In this document: positions 1-5,509 of the stretch, piece after piece
Layout: each line of letters begins with the position of its first letter
How positions within the stretch are numbered: position 1 is the first letter of the stretch
NCBI GenBank assembly: GCA_017546745.1
Contig: JAFYRZ010000146.1
Span: 1 to 7,712, forward strand
DNA from: Clostridia bacterium
Lineage (GTDB): Bacteria; Bacillota_A; Clostridia; Oscillospirales; CAG-272
Direction of reading: 5' to 3'
Length of the DNA: 7,712 bases
Program-made: the position numbers and the translations under genes
The notes under the pieces: generated by a model
What the model was told of the DNA's origin: nothing
Database searches by the model: none
Seen by the model: the letters and a program-made list of their open reading frames with translations, nothing else

Positions 1-489
1 AGCCTCCTGTGCCGCCCTTGCTCTCTCGAGCGCGGCATCCTGGCGCGCGCGTCTTTCCTCTGCCTCGCGCTTTTCGGCCTCAAGAAGCTCGTTTATCTCC
101 CTCTCGACCTCTGCGCGGCGGCGCGCCTCGGCATCCGCCTTTTTCTGCATATCGCGTGCCTTTGCGGCGGAAATATTATTTTCCTTATCCTTTATGAGCT
201 TTTTTCTGTAATTTTCGGCATAGGTATATTCCGCAAGCTTGCGGTCCGCGACCGTCTTAGCCTGCTTTTCCGCCTCCTTGCGAGCCGCGTCCGCCTCTTT
301 TCTTCTGCGCGCGGCATCCTCCTCGGCCTCCTTAAGAAGCCTTGCCTGCTCTGCCTTTTTATCCTGATTTCCGGAAGTGACGCGCGTCATTCTCTCTGCC
401 GCAAGGTTAAGCTTATCCTCTAAGCTTACGGCAGGTGCATTTTGCGCCTCGTTTTCGGCATTGATAGAAACGCTTTTCTTATCAGCCAT
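1..489 (-). CDS. Highly charged coiled-coil protein, C-terminus cut by window edge
   Basis: An open frame of 163 codons runs from the ATG at 489 to base 1 with no stop, so the C-terminus lies outside the window. After a short polar start (MADKKSVSINAENE), the visible part from about residue 40 onward is almost entirely Ala, Glu, Lys, Arg, Asp and Gln, with long runs such as EAEEDAARRRKEADAARKEA. This composition predicts long alpha helix or coiled coil. No signal peptide, membrane segment or catalytic motif is visible. The start overlaps the end of the upstream CBS-domain gene by 8 bases (482-489), and a G-rich stretch of that gene (about 497-502) could serve as ribosome binding site, so it is the fourth gene of the minus-strand operon. 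I do not recognise the family. A C-terminal domain outside the window may define it; a scaffold or cell-envelope/cytoskeletal role is only a guess. The gene itself is well supported by frame, overlap and direction. Confidence 0.8.
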   Translation of the reverse strand, partial: MADKKSVSINAENEAQNAPAVSLEDKLNLAAERMTRVTSGNQDKKAEQARLLKEAEEDAARRRKEADAARKEAEKQAKTVADRKLAEYTYAENYRKKLIKDKENNISAAKARDMQKKADAEARRRAEVEREINELLEAEKREAEERRARQDAALERARAAQEA

Positions 490-919
490 TATCGTCTACC
501 CCCTGTTTTCGTGTATCCTTAGTGTAGTGTTCAAACAAAAAATTCAAGACGTCGCGACGGAGGATAATGCCTATAAAGCAGCCTCTGTCGTCAACCACGG
601 GAACGTGGTTATGCTCCTTGACCATATCAACGAGCTCGTTCATCGTAGCGTTATGCGGAAGTGCTCTTGCGCGGTCGTTTCTCAAGATCGAAAGAACGCT
701 ATCCTCCTCCGCCGCCTTCATATCTATTTTGCCCTGGCGTCTGAAATACTCAAAAACGTCGTCGTTTCTGAGCGTTCCGAGATACACGCCCTCCGAGTCT
801 ATTACCGAGATCGCGGTGTATCTGTGATAGGACATTTTTTCAAGCGCCTGTCTTACCGTATTATCGTCCGAGATATAGGTAACGAGGCTTTTCGGTATCA
901 CAAAACGCAATATATTCAT
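482..919 (-). CDS. Stand-alone tandem CBS-domain protein
   Basis: This 145-residue protein is made almost wholly of two CBS domains, roughly residues 8-60 and 83-131. Each shows the usual pattern: a helix-rich start (TVRQALEKMSYHRYTAISVI; MNELVDMVKEHNHVPVVDD), then a Gly-containing strand (VYLGTLRNDDVFEYF; CFIGIILRRDVLNFLF). Pairs of CBS domains form a Bateman module that typically binds adenine nucleotides (AMP, ADP, ATP, SAM) and regulates a partner protein. No other domain is present, so it probably acts in trans as a soluble cytosolic sensor. The ATG at 919 overlaps the stop of the pantothenate kinase gene by 4 bases (ATGA), and the gene overlaps the next one by 8, so all are probably translated together. 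The ligand cannot be read from the sequence. A regulatory link to the neighbouring ATP-using kinase or to the MutS-type ATPase is an inference from position only. Confidence 0.9.
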   Translation of the reverse strand: MNILRFVIPKSLVTYISDDNTVRQALEKMSYHRYTAISVIDSEGVYLGTLRNDDVFEYFRRQGKIDMKAAEEDSVLSILRNDRARALPHNATMNELVDMVKEHNHVPVVDDRGCFIGIILRRDVLNFLFEHYTKDTRKQGVDDNG

Positions 920-1776
920 TCCGCGCTACCCTCACCGGACTCACCCGCACCGAGTGCCGTGCCGATAACGGTCGCAAACTGCGCGCGCTCGGGAATGATG
1001 AAATTCACCCCGTAGCCCATGGTGTTAAATTCCTTGAACTTCTCCTTGCATCTCTTAAGCCTCGTGAGGTTACCGGTAAGGACGATATTTTTAACTCCGC
1101 AGCTTCTCGCCGCAAATATCGAGACCATACCGACCGTCTCGAAAACGAGGTTCATAATTCCCGCGGCAATATCTCCCTTGGTAGCGATATCCGAAACGTT
1201 ACCGAAGTTTGCCGCCGTCATATCGCGAAGAAGCGAGGTCATAGAATCGCTCGCGGTGATATCCTTGATCTTAAGGTCGATGTTTCCAAGCTCACCGTCC
1301 TCGGCATACTCCTCGATATGCGCTATCGTTTCCGCCTTGAGAAGAAGCTTTGAGAGGCCCATAAGCGTTCCGCCGCCAACTCCCGTTCCGCCGACGTAAT
1401 TCATATATCCGTCGCTTCTTGCGTGTACGAGCGCCGTACCCGTTCCCATGCTTACGACGAGCGCCTCGTCAAGCCCGGAGAGATAAAGTCCGCCTCTTCC
1501 GATGCCGCCAAACTCGGGCACGCGCTCGCAGTCGAGGCCGTAAAGGCTGCGCTTTACGTAGGACGCGCCAACGCCGGTTATCATAACCTTACTGATATCC
1601 GAAATATCTATTCCGTTCTCGTCGGTAAACTTACCGAACGCACCGTAGGTCGCGGTGAGGGGGTCGTTTGCCCTTACGAATTGGGGCTCTATAAGCTCGC
1701 GCCTATCACCGTCGGTCCTAAAGCCGACGATCTTCGTCGTGCTGCCGCCAACGTCTATTCCCAAAACCAGCTTCAT
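916..1776 (-). CDS. coaW: Type II pantothenate kinase (CoaW)
   Basis: The enzyme phosphorylates pantothenate with ATP to 4'-phosphopantothenate, the first and usually committed step of CoA synthesis in the cytosol. The 286-residue protein has the acetate/sugar kinase/Hsp70/actin fold signature: an N-terminal phosphate loop GIDVGGSTTKIVG (residues 6-18), a second phosphate motif VSMGTGTALVHA (108-119), and the glycine-rich VGGTGVGGGTLMGL (128-141). Family-specific segments recall Staphylococcus aureus CoaW: GNIDLKIKDI (164-173), DMTAANFGN (185-193), and VPEFGGIGRGG (86-96), where Glu88 probably matches the catalytic Glu. Length fits the bacterial type II family (about 260-290). From family knowledge, S. 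aureus type II PanK lacks CoA feedback inhibition, but this cannot be inferred safely here. The ATG at 1776 overlaps the stop of the MutS-like gene by one base (TGATG) and has a near-perfect Shine-Dalgarno site. The C-terminal tail (GAGESGEGSAE) looks disordered. Confidence 0.93.
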   Translation of the reverse strand: MKLVLGIDVGGSTTKIVGFRTDGDRRELIEPQFVRANDPLTATYGAFGKFTDENGIDISDISKVMITGVGASYVKRSLYGLDCERVPEFGGIGRGGLYLSGLDEALVVSMGTGTALVHARSDGYMNYVGGTGVGGGTLMGLSKLLLKAETIAHIEEYAEDGELGNIDLKIKDITASDSMTSLLRDMTAANFGNVSDIATKGDIAAGIMNLVFETVGMVSIFAARSCGVKNIVLTGNLTRLKRCKEKFKEFNTMGYGVNFIIPERAQFATVIGTALGAGESGEGSAE

Positions 1777-3407
1777 CAGCTCTCCTCCTTCGCGCCCGAA
1801 ATAAGTGAATCAAAGGTAAGCCCGTACTTCTCGGCAATATCCCTTGCGTAGGATTTTCCGTCCGGCTTCATACGGTAGATTTTAAAGGATCTCTTTCCCT
1901 CCTCGATTCCCGCAACGAGGGTGTCTATCATAACGCCGCCGCGCTCTGCCGAGCGCGCGTTCATCTCCGAGATGGACGCGGCAAGCTCGTGCAGGTGGGT
2001 TGAGAAAATTCCCCGACAGCCGATAACGGCAAAGCCGGTAAGTATCTCGGAGGTGATATACGACGCCTCGTAAGCACCGGTCGAGGAAAGCGACTCGTCA
2101 AGCAAAATAAGGCTTCTTCTCGTGACCGAGTCGAATATCTCCTTAAGCCTTGCGCACTCCTCGCCAAGCCTACCCTTATCTATCGTATCGTCAGCACCCT
2201 CGGGAAAATGGGTGAATATGCCGTCTACCGGGGATATCTCGGCACTCAAGGCGGGCACGGGCAGACCGAGCTGCATCAGCGCCTGTGCCGCACCGGTGGC
2301 AACCGTAATTACCGATTTTCCACCGCGGTTAGGTCCTGTAAGGACGTATATTTTAGCGTTTTCGTCAAACTCAATATCGTTCGTTATTATCTCGTCGTCA
2401 ATAGCGAGAGCAACGCGGGGGTTATAAAGCCCCTTCACCGAGAACACGCGCTCGTCAGCATCTCTTATAACGGGGGTGCAAACGGTACAGCCGGGAGCCT
2501 CGGTAAGCTCCTTTATAAGTGCCGTCGCACGGCTGACGAACTCTATCTCGGGCAAAAGCTTAAGAAGAAAATCGGTGTTATCGAGAACGTAGTCGCCGAC
2601 TATCGCGCGCCAGCCCTTTACCGAGGAGCGGAAAACCTCCTCGATAGCCGAGTTGAATGCACCGATAAGCGCCTCGCGCTTGTTATCGCTCTGTCCCTTT
2701 CCAAAGGGCGCGAGGTCTGCAATACAGGTAAACGCGTCGTTTTTAAAGGAAAAGCGAAGTATCTTATCAAGCATTTTTCCGGACTTAAATTCCTCGGAAT
2801 TTATCGAGATAACGCCTGCCGAGCAGGGGCGCATCTCTCTGTCGAGGTTAACGCCTATGGTAATGCTGTGCACCTCTCTTACGCGGGAGGAAAGCTCAGA
2901 GAGCTTTTTGTTAAGCTCGACGTAATATTCACTTGCGGAAAGCGCGTCTATAAAGTCAGCCAGCGCAACGAATGCGGGGGAGGAAAGATTTCCGCGAACC
3001 TTATCAAAGCCGCGCTTCAGGGTATCTATGCAGGAGACGTAAAGCTCTACCTCGGTAATGCTGTAAAGGTAGGAGTCTGCCGAGCCGGTGCCCCTGTCGC
3101 GGTCAAGACGGCGAAGCTCCTCTATATCGTCGAGTATCGGGTTTATCGCCGCAAGCGTTTCGTCAAGGGCGGGGTTATTTATCATATCCTCAAGCGTTTT
3201 TTGCCTGTACGAGATGACCTCGGGGTCGGACGTAAAGAAGTCGGTAAGCGACGCGCACCTGAGGTCGAATATTTCGTTAAGTCCAAGCTCCTCGCATACG
3301 GTATCGGTGATATTAGGCAGATTTTTTCTGTCGAGATGATACTCGTAGGATGCCTCCGTAGGGTAAAGAAGGCTCATAAAGTGGGGGGTGTAAGCATTAT
3401 TATCCAA
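1776..3407 (-). CDS. MutS-family ATPase lacking mismatch-recognition domains
   Basis: The 543-residue protein ends in a complete MutS-type ABC ATPase domain (about residues 320-543): Walker A TGPNRGGKS (357-365), the GRLGEECARL segment (412-421), Walker B LILLDES (433-439, Asp437/Glu438), the H-loop in FSTHLHELA (468-476), and a C-terminal GKSYARDIAEKYGL motif (517-530) like the end of the MutS core. The N-terminal 300 residues look like the helical core/lever. The mismatch-binding domain I of MutS (its Phe-x-Glu motif) and the Smr nuclease of MutS2 are both absent, so canonical mismatch repair is unlikely and the substrate is unknown. It is the first gene of the minus-strand operon. I chose the TTG at 3407 because a GGAGA site lies 6 bases before it. 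A longer frame starting at a TTG at 3482 is excluded because that TTG is part of the -35 box. The ATG at 3377 (533 residues) is the alternative but has no ribosome binding site. Confidence 0.88.
   Translation of the reverse strand: MDNNAYTPHFMSLLYPTEASYEYHLDRKNLPNITDTVCEELGLNEIFDLRCASLTDFFTSDPEVISYRQKTLEDMINNPALDETLAAINPILDDIEELRRLDRDRGTGSADSYLYSITEVELYVSCIDTLKRGFDKVRGNLSSPAFVALADFIDALSASEYYVELNKKLSELSSRVREVHSITIGVNLDREMRPCSAGVISINSEEFKSGKMLDKILRFSFKNDAFTCIADLAPFGKGQSDNKREALIGAFNSAIEEVFRSSVKGWRAIVGDYVLDNTDFLLKLLPEIEFVSRATALIKELTEAPGCTVCTPVIRDADERVFSVKGLYNPRVALAIDDEIITNDIEFDENAKIYVLTGPNRGGKSVITVATGAAQALMQLGLPVPALSAEISPVDGIFTHFPEGADDTIDKGRLGEECARLKEIFDSVTRRSLILLDESLSSTGAYEASYITSEILTGFAVIGCRGIFSTHLHELAASISEMNARSAERGGVMIDTLVAGIEEGKRSFKIYRMKPDGKSYARDIAEKYGLTFDSLISGAKEES
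1784..1790 (-). promoter_or_regulatory. Ribosome binding site of coaW
   Basis: On the minus strand AAGGAGG lies 7 bases before the ATG at 1776. It matches the 16S anti-Shine-Dalgarno sequence and lies inside the last codons of the MutS-like gene, whose product ends KEES. It fixes the coaW start and implies that coaW can be strongly translated by re-initiation or directly within the operon mRNA. Confidence 0.85.
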
Positions 3408-3413
3408 AATATT

Positions 3414-3418
3414 TCTCC
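3414..3418 (-). promoter_or_regulatory. Ribosome binding site supporting a TTG start
   Basis: On the minus strand GGAGA lies 6 bases before the TTG at 3407. The in-frame ATG further down (3377) is preceded by a C-rich stretch with no Shine-Dalgarno match. The site therefore decides the start of the MutS-like gene in favour of the rare TTG codon. Confidence 0.65.
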
Positions 3419-3453
3419 ATTCGGTGACGCATTTAGTTATAGTAATCAAGACA

Positions 3454-3482
3454 ATTATACCATATGTACGCGTAAAGTTCAA
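3454..3482 (-). promoter_or_regulatory. Sigma-A-type promoter of the mutS-like/coaW/CBS operon
   Basis: On the minus strand the -35 box TTGAAC (3482-3477) and a perfect -10 box TATAAT (3459-3454) are separated by 17 bases. Transcription would begin near 3447, giving a leader of about 40 bases before the TTG at 3407. No other promoter is needed for the three overlapping genes downstream. Confidence 0.88.
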
Positions 3483-3522
3483 TAGTATTTAAGAAAAATT
3501 AAATGCAATTAGGCGCGCTTTG

Positions 3523-3564
3523 TGCCGACAAGCGGCAGGCTTTTTGGGATTTTGCGAAAAATCC
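3523..3564. other. Two adjacent hairpins in the divergent intergenic region
   Basis: The first is a 5-bp stem TGCCG/CGGCA (3523-3527, 3533-3537) followed by GGC and five T (3541-3545), which resembles a weak plus-strand terminator. The second is a 7-bp stem GGATTTT/AAAATCC (3547-3553, 3558-3564) closed by a GCGA loop of the GNRA type. Both lie between the two divergent promoters, upstream of both start points, so neither should be in a leader of the visible genes. They could block antisense readthrough into the plus-strand gene, be a protein-binding region, or be part of a repeated intergenic element. Function is unknown. Confidence 0.4.
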
Positions 3565-3593
3565 GACGGTACACCCGGCATTTACAAGAGCAA

Positions 3594-3607
3594 ATTTTTT
3601 AAAAAAT
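3594..3607. other. Fully AT 14-base palindrome beside the flavoprotein promoter
   Basis: A perfect palindrome of seven A/T pairs (ATTTTTT followed by AAAAAAT) ends 3 bases before the -35 box at 3611. It may act as an UP-element-like AT tract or a repressor site for the plus-strand promoter. The sequence is simple enough that chance is a fair explanation. Confidence 0.4.
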
Positions 3608-3610
3608 CGG

Positions 3611-3639
3611 TTGCATAAATTGCCGCTATGTGATATGAT
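3611..3639 (+). promoter_or_regulatory. Sigma-A-type promoter of the flavoprotein gene
   Basis: TTGCAT (3611-3616) and TATGAT (3634-3639) are separated by 17 bases, with a TG one base before the -10 box (extended -10). The predicted start near 3646 gives a leader of about 24 bases. The promoter is divergent from the operon promoter at 3454-3482, with about 130 bases between the two -35 boxes. Confidence 0.82.
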
Positions 3640-3669
3640 AATAGAAAAGCGATACGAAAGGAAGATATT

Positions 3670-4302
3670 ATGAAGGTTCTTTTTCTTAACGGAAGCCCGC
3701 ACACCGAGGGCGTTGGCAAGCGCGCGATACGCGAGATGCAGGATATTTTTGATGCCGAGGGCATCGAAAGCGAGGTAGTCGAGATCGGCGGACTTAACGT
3801 GCGCGGCTGCTGTGCCTGTCTTGCCTGCTACAAGCTTGGAAAATGCGCGATAGACGACGAGGTGAACGCGGTCGCAGAGAAGCTTAAGGAGGCAGACGCG
3901 CTCGTTATCTCATCACCCATATACTACGCCGCCCCTAACGGAACCGTGATATCCTTCCTTAACAGGCTCTTCTACTCGTCAAGATTTGATAAGACGATGA
4001 AGGTCGGCGCGGCTATCACCACCGCAAGGCGCGGAGGTATTACGGCAGGACTTGACGTAGTTAACAAGTACTTCTCGATCTGCGGTATGCCGATAGCATC
4101 GGGACAGTACTGGAACGGTCTTCACGGAGCTCTTGCAGAGGACGCGGAGGAGGATCTCGAGGGTCTTCAGATGCTAAGAACCCTTGCGAGAAATATGGTA
4201 TTCCTTATGAGATCCATCGCCCTCGGCAAGGAGAAATATGGAATCCCCGAGCGCGAAAAGCAGATAAGAACAAACTTTATAAAGCGCCCCAAAAAGCAGT
4301 AA
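3670..4302 (+). CDS. Iron-sulfur-flavoprotein-like NAD(P)H:FMN reductase family protein
   Basis: The 210-residue protein has a flavodoxin-like fold. Its beta1 strand and FMN phosphate loop are MKVLFLNGSPHTEGVGKRA (residues 1-19), and the second flavin loop is ISSPIYYAAPNGTVISFLNR (about 79-98). Between them is a cysteine cluster C47, C50, C53, C59 (C-x2-C-x2-C-x5-C, with an extra C48). This is the compact motif that binds a 4Fe-4S cluster in archaeal/clostridial iron-sulfur flavoproteins. Such proteins pass electrons between ferredoxin or NAD(P)H and small acceptors; the substrate here cannot be read. The protein is soluble, with no signal peptide. The ATG at 3670 has an AAGGAAG ribosome binding site and its own promoter, and a strong terminator follows, so it is a single-gene unit. 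The C-terminus is basic (RPKKQ). Family assignment is firm; occupancy by an iron-sulfur cluster is inferred from spacing, and some relatives keep these cysteines without proof of a cluster. Confidence 0.9.
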   Translation: MKVLFLNGSPHTEGVGKRAIREMQDIFDAEGIESEVVEIGGLNVRGCCACLACYKLGKCAIDDEVNAVAEKLKEADALVISSPIYYAAPNGTVISFLNRLFYSSRFDKTMKVGAAITTARRGGITAGLDVVNKYFSICGMPIASGQYWNGLHGALAEDAEEDLEGLQMLRTLARNMVFLMRSIALGKEKYGIPEREKQIRTNFIKRPKKQ

Positions 4303-4347
4303 AATCCCGCACGTTTTGGGAGTTTTGTATATATTTATTTACATTAC

Positions 4348-4380
4348 GCGAGGCAGGACGGCGTCCTGCTTCGCTTTTTT
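4348..4380 (+). terminator. Intrinsic terminator of the flavoprotein gene
   Basis: A 12-bp stem (4348-4359 with 4363-4374, one G-U pair, otherwise perfect and GC-rich) closes a GGC loop and is followed by six T (4375-4380). It lies 46 bases after the stop codon. The opposite strand has no T tract after the stem, so it acts in the plus direction. Confidence 0.93.
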
Positions 4381-4433
4381 CCGCGCCGATACAGGCGGGG
4401 CAGATCGCCTCGAGGGGCTAAAATATACCCCCC

Positions 4434-4462
4434 TTGCAAAAATATATTTTTTGTGCTATAAT
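4434..4462 (+). promoter_or_regulatory. Extended -10 promoter of the membrane protein gene
   Basis: TTGCAA (4434-4439) and a perfect TATAAT (4457-4462) are separated by 17 bases; the -10 box is preceded by TGC, an extended -10. The spacer is AT-rich. The start near 4469 gives a leader of about 26 bases. Confidence 0.9.
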
Positions 4463-4482
4463 ATACGGGTACGTCAAGAAAA

Positions 4483-4488
4483 AAGGAG
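4483..4488 (+). promoter_or_regulatory. Ribosome binding site selecting ATG 4495
   Basis: AAGGAG ends 6 bases before the ATG at 4495. A GTG at 4492, in the same frame and immediately before it, would be only 3 bases away and is therefore the less likely start. Confidence 0.8.
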
Positions 4489-4494
4489 ATAGTG

Positions 4495-5322
4495 ATGAAG
4501 AGAAACGGCAAAAAGCTTTCCAAAATATCGGCACTTCACTATTACAAGCTGTTCTTCCGCTCGGCGCTTCTTTTAGCCGCGCTTATAATCTATATCATCA
4601 ATCCCGAGCGCTTTTGCGCCGCTCTTTTCGGAAAGACCGTCGAGGGGCCATTTATCTTCGCCATCATCGGTGTCGTCTTTACCGCGGAGATGATTCTCCG
4701 CTTCTTCCCGTCAGACGTTGAGAGCATGGGATGTCAGAAGCAGTTCAAGAAAAATTACGTAGAAACAGGAGAGGATCTTCCCTCTGCGCGCACACCGCTG
4801 CGCACGCTTGCGGTCGCGGTCGCGTGGCTTCTTCTTAACGGTCTTATCGGTCTTATTTATTTCCTCGGTCTTATCGACGCGGGCATACTTATCCTTATCT
4901 CGCTTTCCTACTCGGTATGCGATATGATATGTATACTTTATTTCTGCCCCTTTCAGACCTGGTTTTTAAAGAACAAGTGCTGCGGGTCCTGCCGCATTTA
5001 CAACTGGGACTACGCGATGATGTTCACCCCTCTCGTCTTTATCCCGAGCGTTTATACCTACTCGCTTCTCGGCATAGCGGTGCTTCTTTTGATCGTGTGG
5101 GAGACGCACATCATAATCCACCCCAAAAGATTTTTTGAACAGACGAACAACTGTCTTTCCTGCGCTAACTGCAAGGAAAAGCTCTGCCACCACAAGCGTC
5201 AGCTCCGCCACTTCTTAAGGGCGAACAAGGAGCTTCTTATCCTTAAGGGCAACACCGTAGTTGAAAAGGCGAAAAAGAGGATCGAGGAGATCAAAAGCAA
5301 CACCAGGGGCGGCAAAAGGTGA
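4495..5322 (+). CDS. Unrecognised multi-pass membrane protein with two cysteine clusters
   Basis: I do not recognise the family. The 275-residue protein has a basic N-terminus and about five or six membrane segments, near residues 19-36, 52-71, 103-125, 128-150, and one or two in 174-208. A first cysteine group sits just after the fourth segment: C151, C162, C163, C166, in FLKNKCCGSCRIYNWDYAMM. A second is in the C-terminal soluble tail: C220-x2-C223-x2-C226-x4-C231 followed by two His. The tail ends in a charged helix (VEKAKKRIEEIKSN). By the positive-inside rule the basic loops around both clusters suggest they face the cytosol. The spacing fits metal (Zn) or 4Fe-4S binding, so a membrane redox or metal-sensing role is possible but unproven. 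It has its own promoter and terminator and follows a flavoprotein with a similar cysteine motif. ATG 4495 is preferred to GTG 4492 from the ribosome binding site. Confidence 0.88.
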   Translation: MKRNGKKLSKISALHYYKLFFRSALLLAALIIYIINPERFCAALFGKTVEGPFIFAIIGVVFTAEMILRFFPSDVESMGCQKQFKKNYVETGEDLPSARTPLRTLAVAVAWLLLNGLIGLIYFLGLIDAGILILISLSYSVCDMICILYFCPFQTWFLKNKCCGSCRIYNWDYAMMFTPLVFIPSVYTYSLLGIAVLLLIVWETHIIIHPKRFFEQTNNCLSCANCKEKLCHHKRQLRHFLRANKELLILKGNTVVEKAKKRIEEIKSNTRGGKR

Positions 5323-5359
5323 TGAGCCGCAAGACTCTTACGTAAAACGAATAACGATC

Positions 5360-5371
5360 GCCCGCGCGGGC
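5360..5371. repeat. 12-base perfect GC palindrome
   Basis: GCCCGCGCGGGC is a perfect palindrome lying 2 bases before the terminator stem at 5374. In RNA it could fold as a short 4-bp hairpin with a GCGC loop, and might assist the terminator or form a pause or 3'-end protecting structure. It may also be a DNA-binding site. It contrasts sharply with the AT-rich bases that follow. Confidence 0.6.
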
Positions 5372-5373
5372 AT

Positions 5374-5417
5374 AGAGAGATTTTTGACGGTATAAGTCGC
5401 AAAAATCTCTCTTTTTT
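5374..5417 (+). terminator. Intrinsic terminator of the membrane protein gene
   Basis: A perfect 13-bp stem (5374-5386 with 5400-5412) encloses a 13-base loop and runs into six T (5412-5417). The loop can add a GAC/GTC pairing inside the stem with one base bulged. It lies about 50 bases after the stop codon. The other strand has no T tract after the stem. Confidence 0.92.
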
Positions 5418-5448
5418 ATCGATTTCTCGCGTATTTTATATTTACTTA

Positions 5449-5477
5449 TTGATTTATCGCTTATTTTATGATATAAT
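5449..5477 (+). promoter_or_regulatory. Extended -10 promoter of the MATE/AEC transporter genes
   Basis: TTGATT (5449-5454) and a perfect TATAAT (5472-5477) are separated by 17 bases, with TGA directly before the -10 box (extended -10). Surrounding sequence is strongly AT-rich. The start near 5484 gives a leader of about 26 bases before the ATG at 5510. No operator palindrome or riboswitch fits in so short a leader. Confidence 0.9.
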
Positions 5478-5509
5478 AAATGTTTGGAAAAAGTGAAAGG
5501 ATATAAAAA

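Noticed and set aside
1..489. Low-complexity coding stretch considered as a tandem DNA repeat
   Set aside because: The protein is repetitive in composition, but the DNA has no fixed period or repeated unit. It is simply an Ala/Glu/Lys/Arg helix.
377..1015. Plus-strand open frame of 212 codons opposite the CBS gene
   Set aside because: It is antisense to the CBS and coaW ends, has no ribosome binding site or promoter, and its translation has no recognisable domain.
3408..3440. Short upstream frame in the mutS-like leader (ATG near 3432, 10 codons)
   Set aside because: It has no Shine-Dalgarno site and its codons have no features. It overlaps the TTG start, but an attenuator role cannot be supported.
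2208..3485. Long plus-strand open frame (425 codons) opposite the MutS-like gene
   Set aside because: It is antisense to a gene with clear Walker motifs, its translation shows no family pattern, and it runs through the operon promoter. It is a codon-bias shadow.
3499..3702. Minus-strand open frame of 67 codons across the divergent intergenic region
   Set aside because: It covers the promoter, ribosome binding site and start of the flavoprotein gene, has no ribosome binding site, and its translation is low-complexity and Phe/Ser/Ile-rich without domain features.
4381..4433. GC-rich stretch with short inverted repeats (GGCG/CGCC, GGGG/CCCC) before the membrane protein promoter
   Set aside because: The stems are only 4 bp and lie between a terminator and a promoter, so they are probably untranscribed. 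Nothing separates them from chance.
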